A stretch of DNA of 64,000 nt from Salinibaculum rarum (lineage in GTDB: Archaea > Halobacteriota > Halobacteria > Halobacteriales > Haloarculaceae), in the NCBI RefSeq assembly GCF_030505615.1, contig NZ_CP129992.1, forward strand, positions 620,001 through 684,000. Direction: 5' to 3'. Under the pieces are notes generated by a model that did no database searches, was not told where the DNA came from, and worked only from the letters and a program-made list of their open reading frames with translations. Of the stretch, positions 41,774 to 50,151 are shown piece after piece. How positions within the stretch are numbered: the first letter of the stretch is position 1; each line of letters opens with the position of its first letter. The translations under genes and the position numbers were made by a program.

Positions 41774-43003
41774 TCACTCCCGCCGGAGCGCGTCGATCGG
41801 GTCGACGCGGGCGGCCCGCCAGGCGGGGTAGAGCCCGGCGACGACACCGACGAAGATGCCGACGCCGACGGCGACGGCAAACCACTCGAACGGAAGCGTC
41901 AGGGCGATGTCGGCGTAGCCCGTCGCCGCCCACGCACCGGCGAGTCCGACCGGCACGGCGATGAGCGCGCCGACGATACCGAGCAGGCTCGACTCGGCCA
42001 GAAAGAGCACGAGTACGTCGCGATTGCGCGCGCCGACGGCTTTCATGATGCCGATTTCGCGAGTCCGCTCGGTGACGCTGACCAGCATGATGTTGGCGAT
42101 GCCGATGGCGCCGACGAGCAGGGAGATGAGCGCCAGCCCGGTCACGAACCGGGTGAGCCGGTCGACCAGGTCTTCGAGTCCGTCGGCGATGTCACCGCTG
42201 GTCTGGGCGGTCAGTTCGTACTCCGGGGGCTGGAGTTGTGTGGCGTCCGAGTCGGGGAAATACGCCTCGATGTTGCCCTGTGCCGTCGTGACCGCGGCGG
42301 GGTCTGCGACGACAGTCACCTGCGGATAGGCCCGCTCGTCGGTCCCGCGGGGCGTCTCCACGACGGTGTCGTAGAACGGCTCCGTCGGGACGTAAAACCG
42401 GGGCTGGCTGACAAACGACTCGAAGGGCAACTGCGCGCCCGTCCGGTTGACGATACCGACGACCGTCAGCGTCCGCGTCCCGGCCGTGCGAAAGGAGACT
42501 GTGAGCCGGTCGCCCACCGAGAGGTTCCCGCCGAACAGGCGGGTCGCCTGTTCGTTGATGACGATTTCGTTCTGGCCGGCGGTGAACCCCCTGCCGTCGC
42601 GGAACGTCGCCCCATCGAAGGCTGCGGGCGTGGTCGCGGTCACCGTCCCCTGAGCGACCGTGCGATTGCCGTAGGCGAGTGAGCTTATCCCCACCTGTCC
42701 CTGTGGAACGACGCTGTCGACTCCCTCTAACTCGCGTACCGTCTCGATGTCCGTCTCGGTGAAGACGGGACGGATACCGGTCGGCGGCCCGCCACCGCTT
42801 TCGGACGACGAGAGCAGGTAGATGTTGTTCGCCGCCGAGTCGTCGATTTGCCCGACGACGTCGGCTTTCAGGCTCGCACCGAACGTGACGAACGTGACGA
42901 CAGCGGCGATACCGATGACGATACCCAACACCGTGAGCGTCGACCGGAGTTTGTGGCCGCGCAGCGACCGGGTCGCGAGTCGGAGGGTTTCGCGTGCGTC
43001 CAT
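41774..43003 (-). CDS. MacB-like ABC transporter permease
   Basis: A 409-residue permease. One N-terminal TM (TLTVLGIVIGIAAVVTFVTF) is followed by a large MacB periplasmic-type core domain (about residues 50-270, facing outside) and three C-terminal TMs (FtsX domain; GAIGIANIMLVSVTERTREIGIMKAVGA). This is the export/mechanotransmission type, not an importer. It pairs with the ATPase gene one base upstream. The start gives MDARETLRLATRSL. Confidence 0.9.
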   Translation of the reverse strand: MDARETLRLATRSLRGHKLRSTLTVLGIVIGIAAVVTFVTFGASLKADVVGQIDDSAANNIYLLSSSESGGGPPTGIRPVFTETDIETVRELEGVDSVVPQGQVGISSLAYGNRTVAQGTVTATTPAAFDGATFRDGRGFTAGQNEIVINEQATRLFGGNLSVGDRLTVSFRTAGTRTLTVVGIVNRTGAQLPFESFVSQPRFYVPTEPFYDTVVETPRGTDERAYPQVTVVADPAAVTTAQGNIEAYFPDSDATQLQPPEYELTAQTSGDIADGLEDLVDRLTRFVTGLALISLLVGAIGIANIMLVSVTERTREIGIMKAVGARNRDVLVLFLAESSLLGIVGALIAVPVGLAGAWAATGYADIALTLPFEWFAVAVGVGIFVGVVAGLYPAWRAARVDPIDALRRE

Positions 43004-43004
43004 C

Positions 43005-43721
<717 letters not shown>

Positions 43722-43810
43722 GGCTTCCCTAGGGCGTGGAACGACAAATAAGGTGTGTCAGCACAGGCCAGACGATTCGGCGCCCCACGCGACACCGGCC
43801 CGGCGACAGA

Positions 43811-43821
43811 CGATTTAAGCC
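43811..43821 (+). promoter_or_regulatory. TATA-like promoter of hjc
   Basis: GATTTAAGC at 43812-43820 lies about 29 bases before the hjc ATG at 43845, consistent with a leaderless transcript. Confidence 0.5.
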
Positions 43822-43844
43822 GCTCCGTCGGCGAGATACTGCCA

Positions 43845-44264
43845 ATGTCGAACGCGAAGGGTGACCGGATGGAGCGCGAACTGGTGAACGAACTCGACGA
43901 CGCCGGCTTCGCGGTGATGCGCGCCCCGGCCAGTGGCAGTGCGACCGAACGGGACCTCCCGGACGTGCTCGCGGGCAACGGCGAGCAGTTCTACGCCATC
44001 GAGGCGAAATCCTCCGCCGGTGACCCGATCTATCTCGACGCCGAGGAAATCGAGTCGCTCCTCTTTTTCTCGCGGAACTTCGGCGCTCGCGCCCGCGTCG
44101 GCGTCCGCTTCGACCGCGAGGACTGGTACTTCTTCCACCCCGACGACCTCTACACCACCGACGGCGGCAACTACCGCGTCAAAAAGGAGACTGCCCTCGC
44201 CGACGGCACCGACTTCGAGGAGCTGACCGGCGACTCCACCCGGACCAGTCTCGACGAGTTCTGA
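43845..44264 (+). CDS. hjc: Holliday junction resolvase Hjc
   Basis: A 139-residue archaeal resolvase that cuts four-way DNA junctions. The start is [28 protein letters not shown], with the conserved Glu and Arg. The PD-(D/E)xK site is RDLPDVLAG followed by [11 protein letters not shown] charged acidic tail ends the protein. The ATG at 43845 gives [10 protein letters not shown]. Single gene. Confidence 0.95.
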   Translation: MSNAKGDRMERELVNELDDAGFAVMRAPASGSATERDLPDVLAGNGEQFYAIEAKSSAGDPIYLDAEEIESLLFFSRNFGARARVGVRFDREDWYFFHPDDLYTTDGGNYRVKKETALADGTDFEELTGDSTRTSLDEF

Positions 44265-44307
44265 CGCCAGCGGCTGGCAACCGACCCAGAGAGGTGGCCG
44301 GCGACCG

Positions 44308-45012
44308 CTACGGTGTCGTCACGCCCGCGACGAACGAATCGAGCACTGCGTCGAGTGCCGCCCGGATGTCCTCGAACGGTGCGTCCGCGGCCAGCAACTC
44401 GGCGGCAGGCTGGACGGACGCGCCGCTGCCCGGTTCGCCGTCGACGGCATCGACCAGCGCACCGACGCTCTCCCTGGTCGCCTCCAGGTGAAACTGCAGG
44501 CCAAGCGCCAGCCCGTCGGCCGCGAGAAACGCCTGACTCCGGCAGGTCGGCGTCCTCGCGAGCAAGGTGCCACCGGCAGGAATCTCGTAGGTGTCCCCGT
44601 GCCAGTGAAAGGCAGGGAACTCGGGGACCAGCGGTGCGAGCGGCGAGTGGGCGCCAGCGCCGGTCGTCTCGACGGGAAACCATCCCACCTCCCGTTCGTC
44701 GTGAGCGTACACGGAAGCACCGAGAGCGTCCGCGACCTGCTGAGCGCCGAGGCAAATGCCGAGAACTGGCGTCTCCGTCTCGAGTGTCCGCACAATCAGG
44801 TCCCGTTCGGCTGGCAGCCAGGGGTACTCGTCGGTGTCGTGGACGCCCATCGGCCCACCCAGCACGACCAGCAGGTCGTACTCGTCGGGCGACGGCAGTG
44901 TCTCACCCTCGTGGAGGCGCGTCCCGGTCAGCTCGTAGTCGCGCTCGCCGGCCCAGTCAGCGATTGCGGCGGGTGGCTCGTAGGGGACGTGCTGGAGGTA
45001 GTGAACGCGCAT
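44308..45012 (-). CDS. class I glutamine amidotransferase-like protein
   Basis: A 234-residue stand-alone GATase. The nucleophile elbow is GICLGAQQVA, the oxyanion strand VVLGGPMGVHD precedes it, and the late His-Glu pair is in LQFHLEATRE. It resembles GMP-synthase-like proteins that hydrolyse gamma-glutamyl compounds. No synthase partner is next to it. The start gives MRVHYLQHVPYE. Confidence 0.88.
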   Translation of the reverse strand: MRVHYLQHVPYEPPAAIADWAGERDYELTGTRLHEGETLPSPDEYDLLVVLGGPMGVHDTDEYPWLPAERDLIVRTLETETPVLGICLGAQQVADALGASVYAHDEREVGWFPVETTGAGAHSPLAPLVPEFPAFHWHGDTYEIPAGGTLLARTPTCRSQAFLAADGLALGLQFHLEATRESVGALVDAVDGEPGSGASVQPAAELLAADAPFEDIRAALDAVLDSFVAGVTTP

Positions 45013-45070
45013 GCCAGAAAGCGGCCCGGCGAGTGCATCAAAGCGACGGTCGGTGCAAGTGCTACACGCG

Positions 45071-45706
45071 TCAGGCGTCGACGAGTTCGGCGCCGTCCGT
45101 GCGCTGGAGTCGGGAGTGAGGGAACGAGTATGTGCGAGCCCGTCCGGTCGCGGCGTCTGTCAGGTAGCTGACCTCGACGACGATGTCGTCGGTCGGATAC
45201 CCCTCGTTGGTCGGGTAGTCGGCGACGGTGGTATCGGCCGCCTCGACGGGTACCTCGTCGGCCCGGCGGCCGGTGACGACGACGACCACCAACCGGTCGC
45301 CCGTCTCCCGGTCGAGGACGACGTCGCCAGGTTCGAGCCGGCAGGCCCCACAGAGGGCGGGCGGGTCGCTGGTCTCGGGGACGAACGTCTCCGTGCCACA
45401 GGCCGCACAGTCGACGCGGCGTTTGCCCGGCGGCGGGACGCGTCTGCTGGTGATTTCGAGTGCGACCCGGCGCTGGTGTTTGCACGTCTCGTCGCGGATT
45501 GTCGCGTCCGGGCAGGTGCAGGTCCCCTCGCGGGCGTCGACCACGTAGGTCGCACCGCTCTGGCTGTCGACGGCGTAGTCGGCCCCGCCCAGGTGTCGCA
45601 CGGCCATCCGCTCAACCCACGCGCGGACCGTCCGGTCGGGCATCTCCCGGAGGTCCGGTGCGAGTGCGCTCTTGCGGTACGTGCTCGGCGTGTTGGAGTC
45701 GCTCAT
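45071..45706 (-). CDS. SWIM zinc-finger protein
   Basis: A 211-residue protein. Residues about 45-80 form a SWIM motif: GTCTCPDATIRDETCKHQRRV gives CxC then CxH. A second zinc knuckle pair (VDCAACGTE and ALCGACRLE) follows near residue 100, then a beta-rich C-terminal part (DVVLDRETGDRLVVVVV). SWIM domains bind DNA or proteins and in archaea occur with recombination or transposition proteins; the role here is unknown. hjc is 0.8 kb away but on the other strand. Confidence 0.85.
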   Translation of the reverse strand: MSDSNTPSTYRKSALAPDLREMPDRTVRAWVERMAVRHLGGADYAVDSQSGATYVVDAREGTCTCPDATIRDETCKHQRRVALEITSRRVPPPGKRRVDCAACGTETFVPETSDPPALCGACRLEPGDVVLDRETGDRLVVVVVTGRRADEVPVEAADTTVADYPTNEGYPTDDIVVEVSYLTDAATGRARTYSFPHSRLQRTDGAELVDA

Positions 45707-45863
45707 TGGTCACGGACGCCGTCGTTTTCACGACTGTGTCCACTCGAAACGTAGGTGCTGGAGCGTGGTAAGTCGTTCGCCGAGGACGGGACTTCCGTCG
45801 CCCGAATTCCCGGCTGAGAGGGGGTTCGACACGCTTTTCTCCCTCCCTGTAAAAGCGGCGGGC

Positions 45864-46085
45864 ATGGAACTCGACGAAGAGACCGTCAGACAAATTCTCG
45901 TCGCCGGTCTCGCAGTCGCTGCCTTCGTCGCCGGCCTGTTTTTCGTCGGCCAGACCTATGGGACCAACGGCGGGAGCACGGTATCGGCGACCGGTGGAGT
46001 CGCGCTCGTCGGACTACTCGGTGGGTTCATCGTCGTGATGGCGCTCGTGGGACTGTGGCTCGAACGTCAGGAATTCGACTCCTGA
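45864..46085 (+). CDS. small two-TM membrane protein
   Basis: A 73-residue protein with two hydrophobic segments: ILVAGLAVAAFVAGLFFVGQ and VALVGLLGGFIVVMALVGLWL. The start is an acidic MELDEET. It overlaps the 3' end of priL on the other strand by 19 bases. It is a typical haloarchaeal small membrane protein of unknown function. Confidence 0.72.
   Translation: MELDEETVRQILVAGLAVAAFVAGLFFVGQTYGTNGGSTVSATGGVALVGLLGGFIVVMALVGLWLERQEFDS
46067..46085. terminator. inverted repeat shared by two convergent stop codons
   Basis: TCAGGA (46067-46072) and TCCTGA (46080-46085) are inverted copies seven bases apart. Each outer end is the stop codon of one of the two convergent genes (TGA of priL on the minus strand, TGA of the 73-aa gene on the plus strand). 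It could be a weak bidirectional hairpin, or a coincidence of shared coding. Confidence 0.35.
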
Positions 46086-47134
46086 CGCTCGCGCCAGTCG
46101 GTCAGTTCTTCCTCGTCGGAGTCGTCCAACTTCGCCTCGTAGTAGGCCATCGGATGCGAGATTTTCTCACAGAGGTCGTCCATGTTGACACAGTCACCGT
46201 AGGACTGCATCGTCGCACACGACGGCGGCGAGTACTCCGTCGGACTGGTCTCGCCGCTGATGTGGTCGACCTGATACCGGGTGGCTTCCGCGCCGAATCC
46301 GGGATTGACCTGGAATAGCTCGACGATTTCCTCGGTCTCCATCCCGATGCTCGTCAGAAACGAGGCGATGGCAAACCGCGAGTGGTGTTCCAAATGTTTG
46401 CCCTTCTGGACCTGGTCGAGCAGGTACTTCATGCAGGGCGGGAACATCTCGGGGACGACAGTGTCGATATCGCGGGTCAACTCCAGGTCCGCCAGCAGTT
46501 CCCGGACGTGTTCGAGTTCGCTGTCCAGATGGGTCCCGATAGGGTCGGGCACGTCGAAGGGGAGGCCGTCCTCGATGCGGTGACTGACCGCCTGCCGGAG
46601 CAACACCAGCAGGTCCTGCTCGCTCAGTGGCACCTCGCCGTCGGTCAAATCGCGGTTGACGAGTCGCCACTCGTCCTCGCGCTGGTCGGCGGCGTGGTCG
46701 AGATACGCCCCCACATCGACGTGGTACCCGTCGGGCGTCTCCCGGACCGACCGGGCGAGGTCGAACTCGCCGAGAAGCACCTCCAGCGAGAGTTGTTCGG
46801 TCTGTGTGCTCTTGAGCGCGTCGTCGCTCGTGAAGTCATCGGTAAAGCGGTCGTACGCCGTCGCGGCCTCGGCACGGGCGTACTTGCGCGTGAGAACGTG
46901 TTCGTCGACGAGCGAGACGATGACACGCGCGACGGGATAGGAGAGCAACTCCACGCGCGGCCGGCGGTGTGTGTCACCGACGGTGCCGTCCTGCAGGGCC
47001 CCCTCCACACGGGCGAGTGCGCGCTGGACGACGGCCGACTCGTCGGCGACGACCGCCGCGAGGTCAACCTCCGCCGCCTGGACGGCCTGCCGAGCGGCGT
47101 CGAGAAAGGGATAGCGCGCGTGGAGTGGCTTCAT
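46067..47134 (-). CDS. priL: DNA primase large subunit PriL
   Basis: A 355-residue protein that works with the catalytic subunit PriS to make primers. The start region MKPLHARYPFLDAARQAV is typical. Four Cys that bind the [4Fe-4S] cluster appear in FPPCMKYLL, PPSCATMQSYGDC and DDLCEKISHP, close to the C-terminal region. The ATG at 47134 is chosen; a GTG two codons earlier is possible. priS is not in the window. Confidence 0.95.
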   Translation of the reverse strand: MKPLHARYPFLDAARQAVQAAEVDLAAVVADESAVVQRALARVEGALQDGTVGDTHRRPRVELLSYPVARVIVSLVDEHVLTRKYARAEAATAYDRFTDDFTSDDALKSTQTEQLSLEVLLGEFDLARSVRETPDGYHVDVGAYLDHAADQREDEWRLVNRDLTDGEVPLSEQDLLVLLRQAVSHRIEDGLPFDVPDPIGTHLDSELEHVRELLADLELTRDIDTVVPEMFPPCMKYLLDQVQKGKHLEHHSRFAIASFLTSIGMETEEIVELFQVNPGFGAEATRYQVDHISGETSPTEYSPPSCATMQSYGDCVNMDDLCEKISHPMAYYEAKLDDSDEEELTDWRERQESNS

Positions 47135-47248
47135 CGCCACTCGGTTGTGGGCGGGCCAGCAAAAACCCGGCGGTCACCGCAGCGAGTACTCCCTGTGGGC
47201 TGCCGGATTCGTGACCGTCTTGCCGACGAGCTATCTAATGGTCCCACA

Positions 47249-48610
47249 ATGGACAGGCGAACAGTCGTTCGGGGGCTCTGTCTGGCCGTCCTCCTCGTCA
47301 CCGCCAGCGCGCTCGCTCTCAGCTGGGGGTCGACACCGTCAGACGCAGTGTCGGCGGCCGAAAATCAGACCGCGACCCCGTTTTCGGACCGCGAGCAGGT
47401 CGTCGGCGAGCGGGACAACCCGACCGTCATCACGACCGACCCGCCCGGTGGCAACAGCGGCACGGCCGCTATCGTCGCCTTCGCCGCCGACGGGCGCACG
47501 CTCTATCACAACGACACGTACGGAAACTACTTCGACGTGGACCCGGACCCACCGGGGTCACGGACGGTGCTGTACGTCGCCGGGAGCCGATACGACCAGT
47601 GTCCCGAATCGCTCGAAGCGCAGACGAGTGAGACGTTCGAGAACGGCTGTGCAGAGGTCGCAATCGAGCGAACGAACCTCACGACCGGCGAAACCGAGCG
47701 GTTACACACGGCAGTGACCCACTGGGACATCTGGCACGACGTCGACCGGGTCGACGACTCGCGACTTCTCGTCGCGGACATCGCCGACGACCGGGTGTTC
47801 GTCCTGAATACGACCACCGACAGCATCGGGTGGGAGTGGCGCGCCGAGTCGGACCTCGACCCCGACAGCGGCGGCCGGGAGGGCGACTGGACCCACCTCA
47901 ACGACGTAGAACTGCTCGACGACGGGCGCATCATGGTGAGCCTTCGCAACCAGGACCGGGTGGTCTTTCTCAGCGACGATGGCGACCTCCAGCGAAACTG
48001 GACGCTCGGCGTGGAGGACGCCTACGGCATCCTCTACGAACAGCACAACCCGGACTACATCCCCGAGTCGCGCGGCGGCCCGGCAGTCGTCGTCGGTGAT
48101 TCGGAGAACAACCGCGTCGCCGAGTACCAGCGCATCGACGGCCAGTGGCGACAGAGCTGGACCTGGCAGGACGACGAGATCCGCTGGCCCCGCGACGCCG
48201 ACCGCCTGCCCGGCGGCCACACGCTCGTGAGCGATTCACAGGGCAACAGAGTGCTCGAACTCGACGAGACCGACGAGATAGTCTGGCAGGTCGACGTGCC
48301 GACCCCCTACGAGGCCGAACGCCTCGGGACGGGCCCGGAGAGTGCAACTGGCAAAAGTAAGTTCGCACTCGCAAACGGAACGAACCAGCAGACAGACGCC
48401 GGGAGCGAGACCGAACGGAAGACCGGTGTCGGCTGGGTCGTCGCCTTTGTCACCGGCCCGCTGGTCAACGGCCTGCTCTACGTCGCGCCGTCGTGGATGA
48501 CGTTCTGGGACCTCGTGACCGCGCTCGTGTTCGGCGGGACCGCACTGACGTGGCTGCTGGTCGAGGCCTACTGGTCGCGCGCTCGACTCCGGTCGCTGGT
48601 CGGTCGATAA
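47249..48610 (+). CDS. arylsulfotransferase-family (ASST-like) membrane-anchored protein
   Basis: A 453-residue protein. An N-terminal hydrophobic segment (TVVRGLCLAVLLVTASALAL) is an uncleaved signal or anchor. The body is a beta-propeller with repeated blade marks: DWTHLNDVELLDDGRIMVSLRNQDRVVFL, GDSENNRVAEYQ and GHTLVSDSQGNRVLELD. Two C-terminal TM segments follow (WVVAFVTGPLVNGLLYVA and LVTALVFGGTALTWLLV). It resembles haloarchaeal arylsulfotransferase-like proteins; whether it transfers sulfate is unproven. The ATG at 47249 gives MDRRTVVRG. Divergent from priL. Confidence 0.78.
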   Translation: MDRRTVVRGLCLAVLLVTASALALSWGSTPSDAVSAAENQTATPFSDREQVVGERDNPTVITTDPPGGNSGTAAIVAFAADGRTLYHNDTYGNYFDVDPDPPGSRTVLYVAGSRYDQCPESLEAQTSETFENGCAEVAIERTNLTTGETERLHTAVTHWDIWHDVDRVDDSRLLVADIADDRVFVLNTTTDSIGWEWRAESDLDPDSGGREGDWTHLNDVELLDDGRIMVSLRNQDRVVFLSDDGDLQRNWTLGVEDAYGILYEQHNPDYIPESRGGPAVVVGDSENNRVAEYQRIDGQWRQSWTWQDDEIRWPRDADRLPGGHTLVSDSQGNRVLELDETDEIVWQVDVPTPYEAERLGTGPESATGKSKFALANGTNQQTDAGSETERKTGVGWVVAFVTGPLVNGLLYVAPSWMTFWDLVTALVFGGTALTWLLVEAYWSRARLRSLVGR

Positions 48611-48638
48611 CTCACAGCGCTGGAGGGTCGGACCGTCG

Positions 48639-49205
48639 CTACTCGTCGAGTTCCCGAATCACGTCGCTGGCGTCGCCGCCGTCGCCGAGGATGCGGCGAT
48701 ACCGGTCGCGGCTGACCTCGACGGTCTTTGTCTCGCCCTGCCGGACGACTTCGAGTTCGACAGTGCCCTGTGGGTTGTTCCGGCGGCGAAAGGAGGCGAC
48801 GGCACTGAAGACGAACCACAGCGCGATGGCCCCGCCGAGTCCGTACACCATCACCGTCTCGAAGGCCATCGGATTCGCGGTGCGAGTCCACCGCGTCGGG
48901 TAGGCCTCCCAGAACAGCCAGACGCCGGCCACCGAGAGCACGGCACCGGCAACGACGCCCAGTCGGGCGCGGGTGCTCGCGGGCAACACGAGGACGACGG
49001 CCAGAAACATCGCCGGAACACCCAGTCCGGCGAGAACGCCGGCCTGTGCTTTCGCGAGCGTGGTGGCACCAGCGACGGCGACGAGGACGATGGCCGCGAG
49101 GATTGCGAGCGCACCCGCAACCCCCAGACAGAGTCCACCGGCGACGCGGCGGGGGTCCCGCTCGGTAACGCGGTCCCGGTTGTACGCCTCGTCGAGACTT
49201 GGCAT
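48639..49205 (-). CDS. conserved haloarchaeal membrane protein (DUF7139-like)
   Basis: A 188-residue protein with about four hydrophobic segments in the first 140 residues, for example LCLGVAGALAILAAIVLVAV and VMVYGLGGAIALWFVFSAVA. The C-terminal cytoplasmic part is charged (RRYRRILGDGGDASDVIREL preceded by a beta strand). I recognise it only as a common haloarchaeal unknown. It lies between the convergent arylsulfotransferase-like gene and pcn on the same strand. Confidence 0.75.
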   Translation of the reverse strand: MPSLDEAYNRDRVTERDPRRVAGGLCLGVAGALAILAAIVLVAVAGATTLAKAQAGVLAGLGVPAMFLAVVLVLPASTRARLGVVAGAVLSVAGVWLFWEAYPTRWTRTANPMAFETVMVYGLGGAIALWFVFSAVASFRRRNNPQGTVELEVVRQGETKTVEVSRDRYRRILGDGGDASDVIRELDE

Positions 49206-49272
49206 GTTCGCTGGTTGTCGGTCCTGCTACAAAACGATGCGTCAGACGCAGGCAAGACAGCGACCGGTCTCG

Positions 49273-50016
49273 TCAGTTGCTCTGGATGCGGGGCGCCAGC
49301 ATGAACGTGACCTTCCCCTGAGCTTCGGCGATGTCGAAGTGGAGTTTGACGGGGAACTCCTCGCCCAGTTCCATCGTGACCTCGGCGTCGGAGGGGATGG
49401 CCTTGTCCATGTCTTTCAGATAGTCAAGCGAGAACAGCGAGGAGGCCGGCCCGACCGCGAGGTCGATGAGGTCCTCGGTGTCCAGTTCCAGATGGACGTC
49501 GTCGGTGTCGCCCTCGGCTTTGACGTAGAACACCTCGTCGGTGTCGTTGACGCCGAGTTCGATGTGGTCGCTGACCATGTCGGCGGCGGTGACTGCGCGG
49601 TTGATGTCACGACCCTCGATGACGATGGTCGCCGGGAGGTCCAGGTCCGGCAGGTCCGGTTCCTCGCGAATCGATTCGGGGTCGATGAGCGCGAGCGTGT
49701 ACTCCAGGCCGTCGATAGAGATATGGAGTTTGCGCGTCTCCTCGTCGAGTTCGAGGTGGACGAGTTGGTCGGAGTCGGCCATGCCGGCAATATCCATCAG
49801 CCGGACGAGATTGACGCCGATGAGACCGCCGTCTGCCTCGTAGGATTCGAAGGCCTCAGCGGAGAGTCTGAGGTCGACCATGCCGACGTTGGCGGGGTCG
49901 ACCGCCCGAATCTCCAGCCCGTCTTCTTCGAGGTGGATCTTGCATTCGTCCACCAGCACGCCCACAGAGTCGAGTGTCGCCTGGAGCGTGTCCGCGCTCA
50001 CGATGGCGTTGAACAT
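49273..50016 (-). CDS. pcn: DNA polymerase sliding clamp PCNA
   Basis: A 247-residue homotrimeric clamp, the standard length. The opening [23 protein letters not shown] and [11 protein letters not shown], the interdomain region, and the C-terminal APRIQSN are visible. Acidic surface residues are typical of halophilic PCNA. The ATG at 50016 is chosen; an in-frame start 16 codons upstream lies inside the promoter. Divergent from the mrp operon, 135 bases between starts. Confidence 0.97.
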   Translation of the reverse strand: MFNAIVSADTLQATLDSVGVLVDECKIHLEEDGLEIRAVDPANVGMVDLRLSAEAFESYEADGGLIGVNLVRLMDIAGMADSDQLVHLELDEETRKLHISIDGLEYTLALIDPESIREEPDLPDLDLPATIVIEGRDINRAVTAADMVSDHIELGVNDTDEVFYVKAEGDTDDVHLELDTEDLIDLAVGPASSLFSLDYLKDMDKAIPSDAEVTMELGEEFPVKLHFDIAEAQGKVTFMLAPRIQSN

Positions 50017-50041
50017 CTTGAAAACCGGTACGCCCCCATCC

Positions 50042-50051
50042 CCTAAAAAGG
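50042..50051 (-). promoter_or_regulatory. TATA-like promoter of pcn
   Basis: The minus strand reads CCTTTTTAGG at 50042-50051, about 26-35 bases before the pcn ATG at 50016. Confidence 0.5.
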
Positions 50052-50116
50052 CACTTGCTTGCACTCGCGGGCGCGCAGGCGCATCTCCCCGGGACAGGCG
50101 AGGGGAATGGCCCAGA

Positions 50117-50125
50117 GTTAAGTTG
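50117..50125 (+). promoter_or_regulatory. TATA-like promoter of the mrp operon
   Basis: AGTTAAGTT at 50117-50125 lies about 27-35 bases before the mrpA ATG at 50152. The intergenic region with pcn is only 135 bases, so regulation of the two may be linked. Confidence 0.45.
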
Positions 50126-50151
50126 CACCTGATTCTGAGAGCACATACTCA

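Noticed and set aside
46382-47248. A 289-codon extension before the arylsulfotransferase-like gene
   Set aside because: It is antisense to priL, which has clear Fe-S cysteines and the right length.
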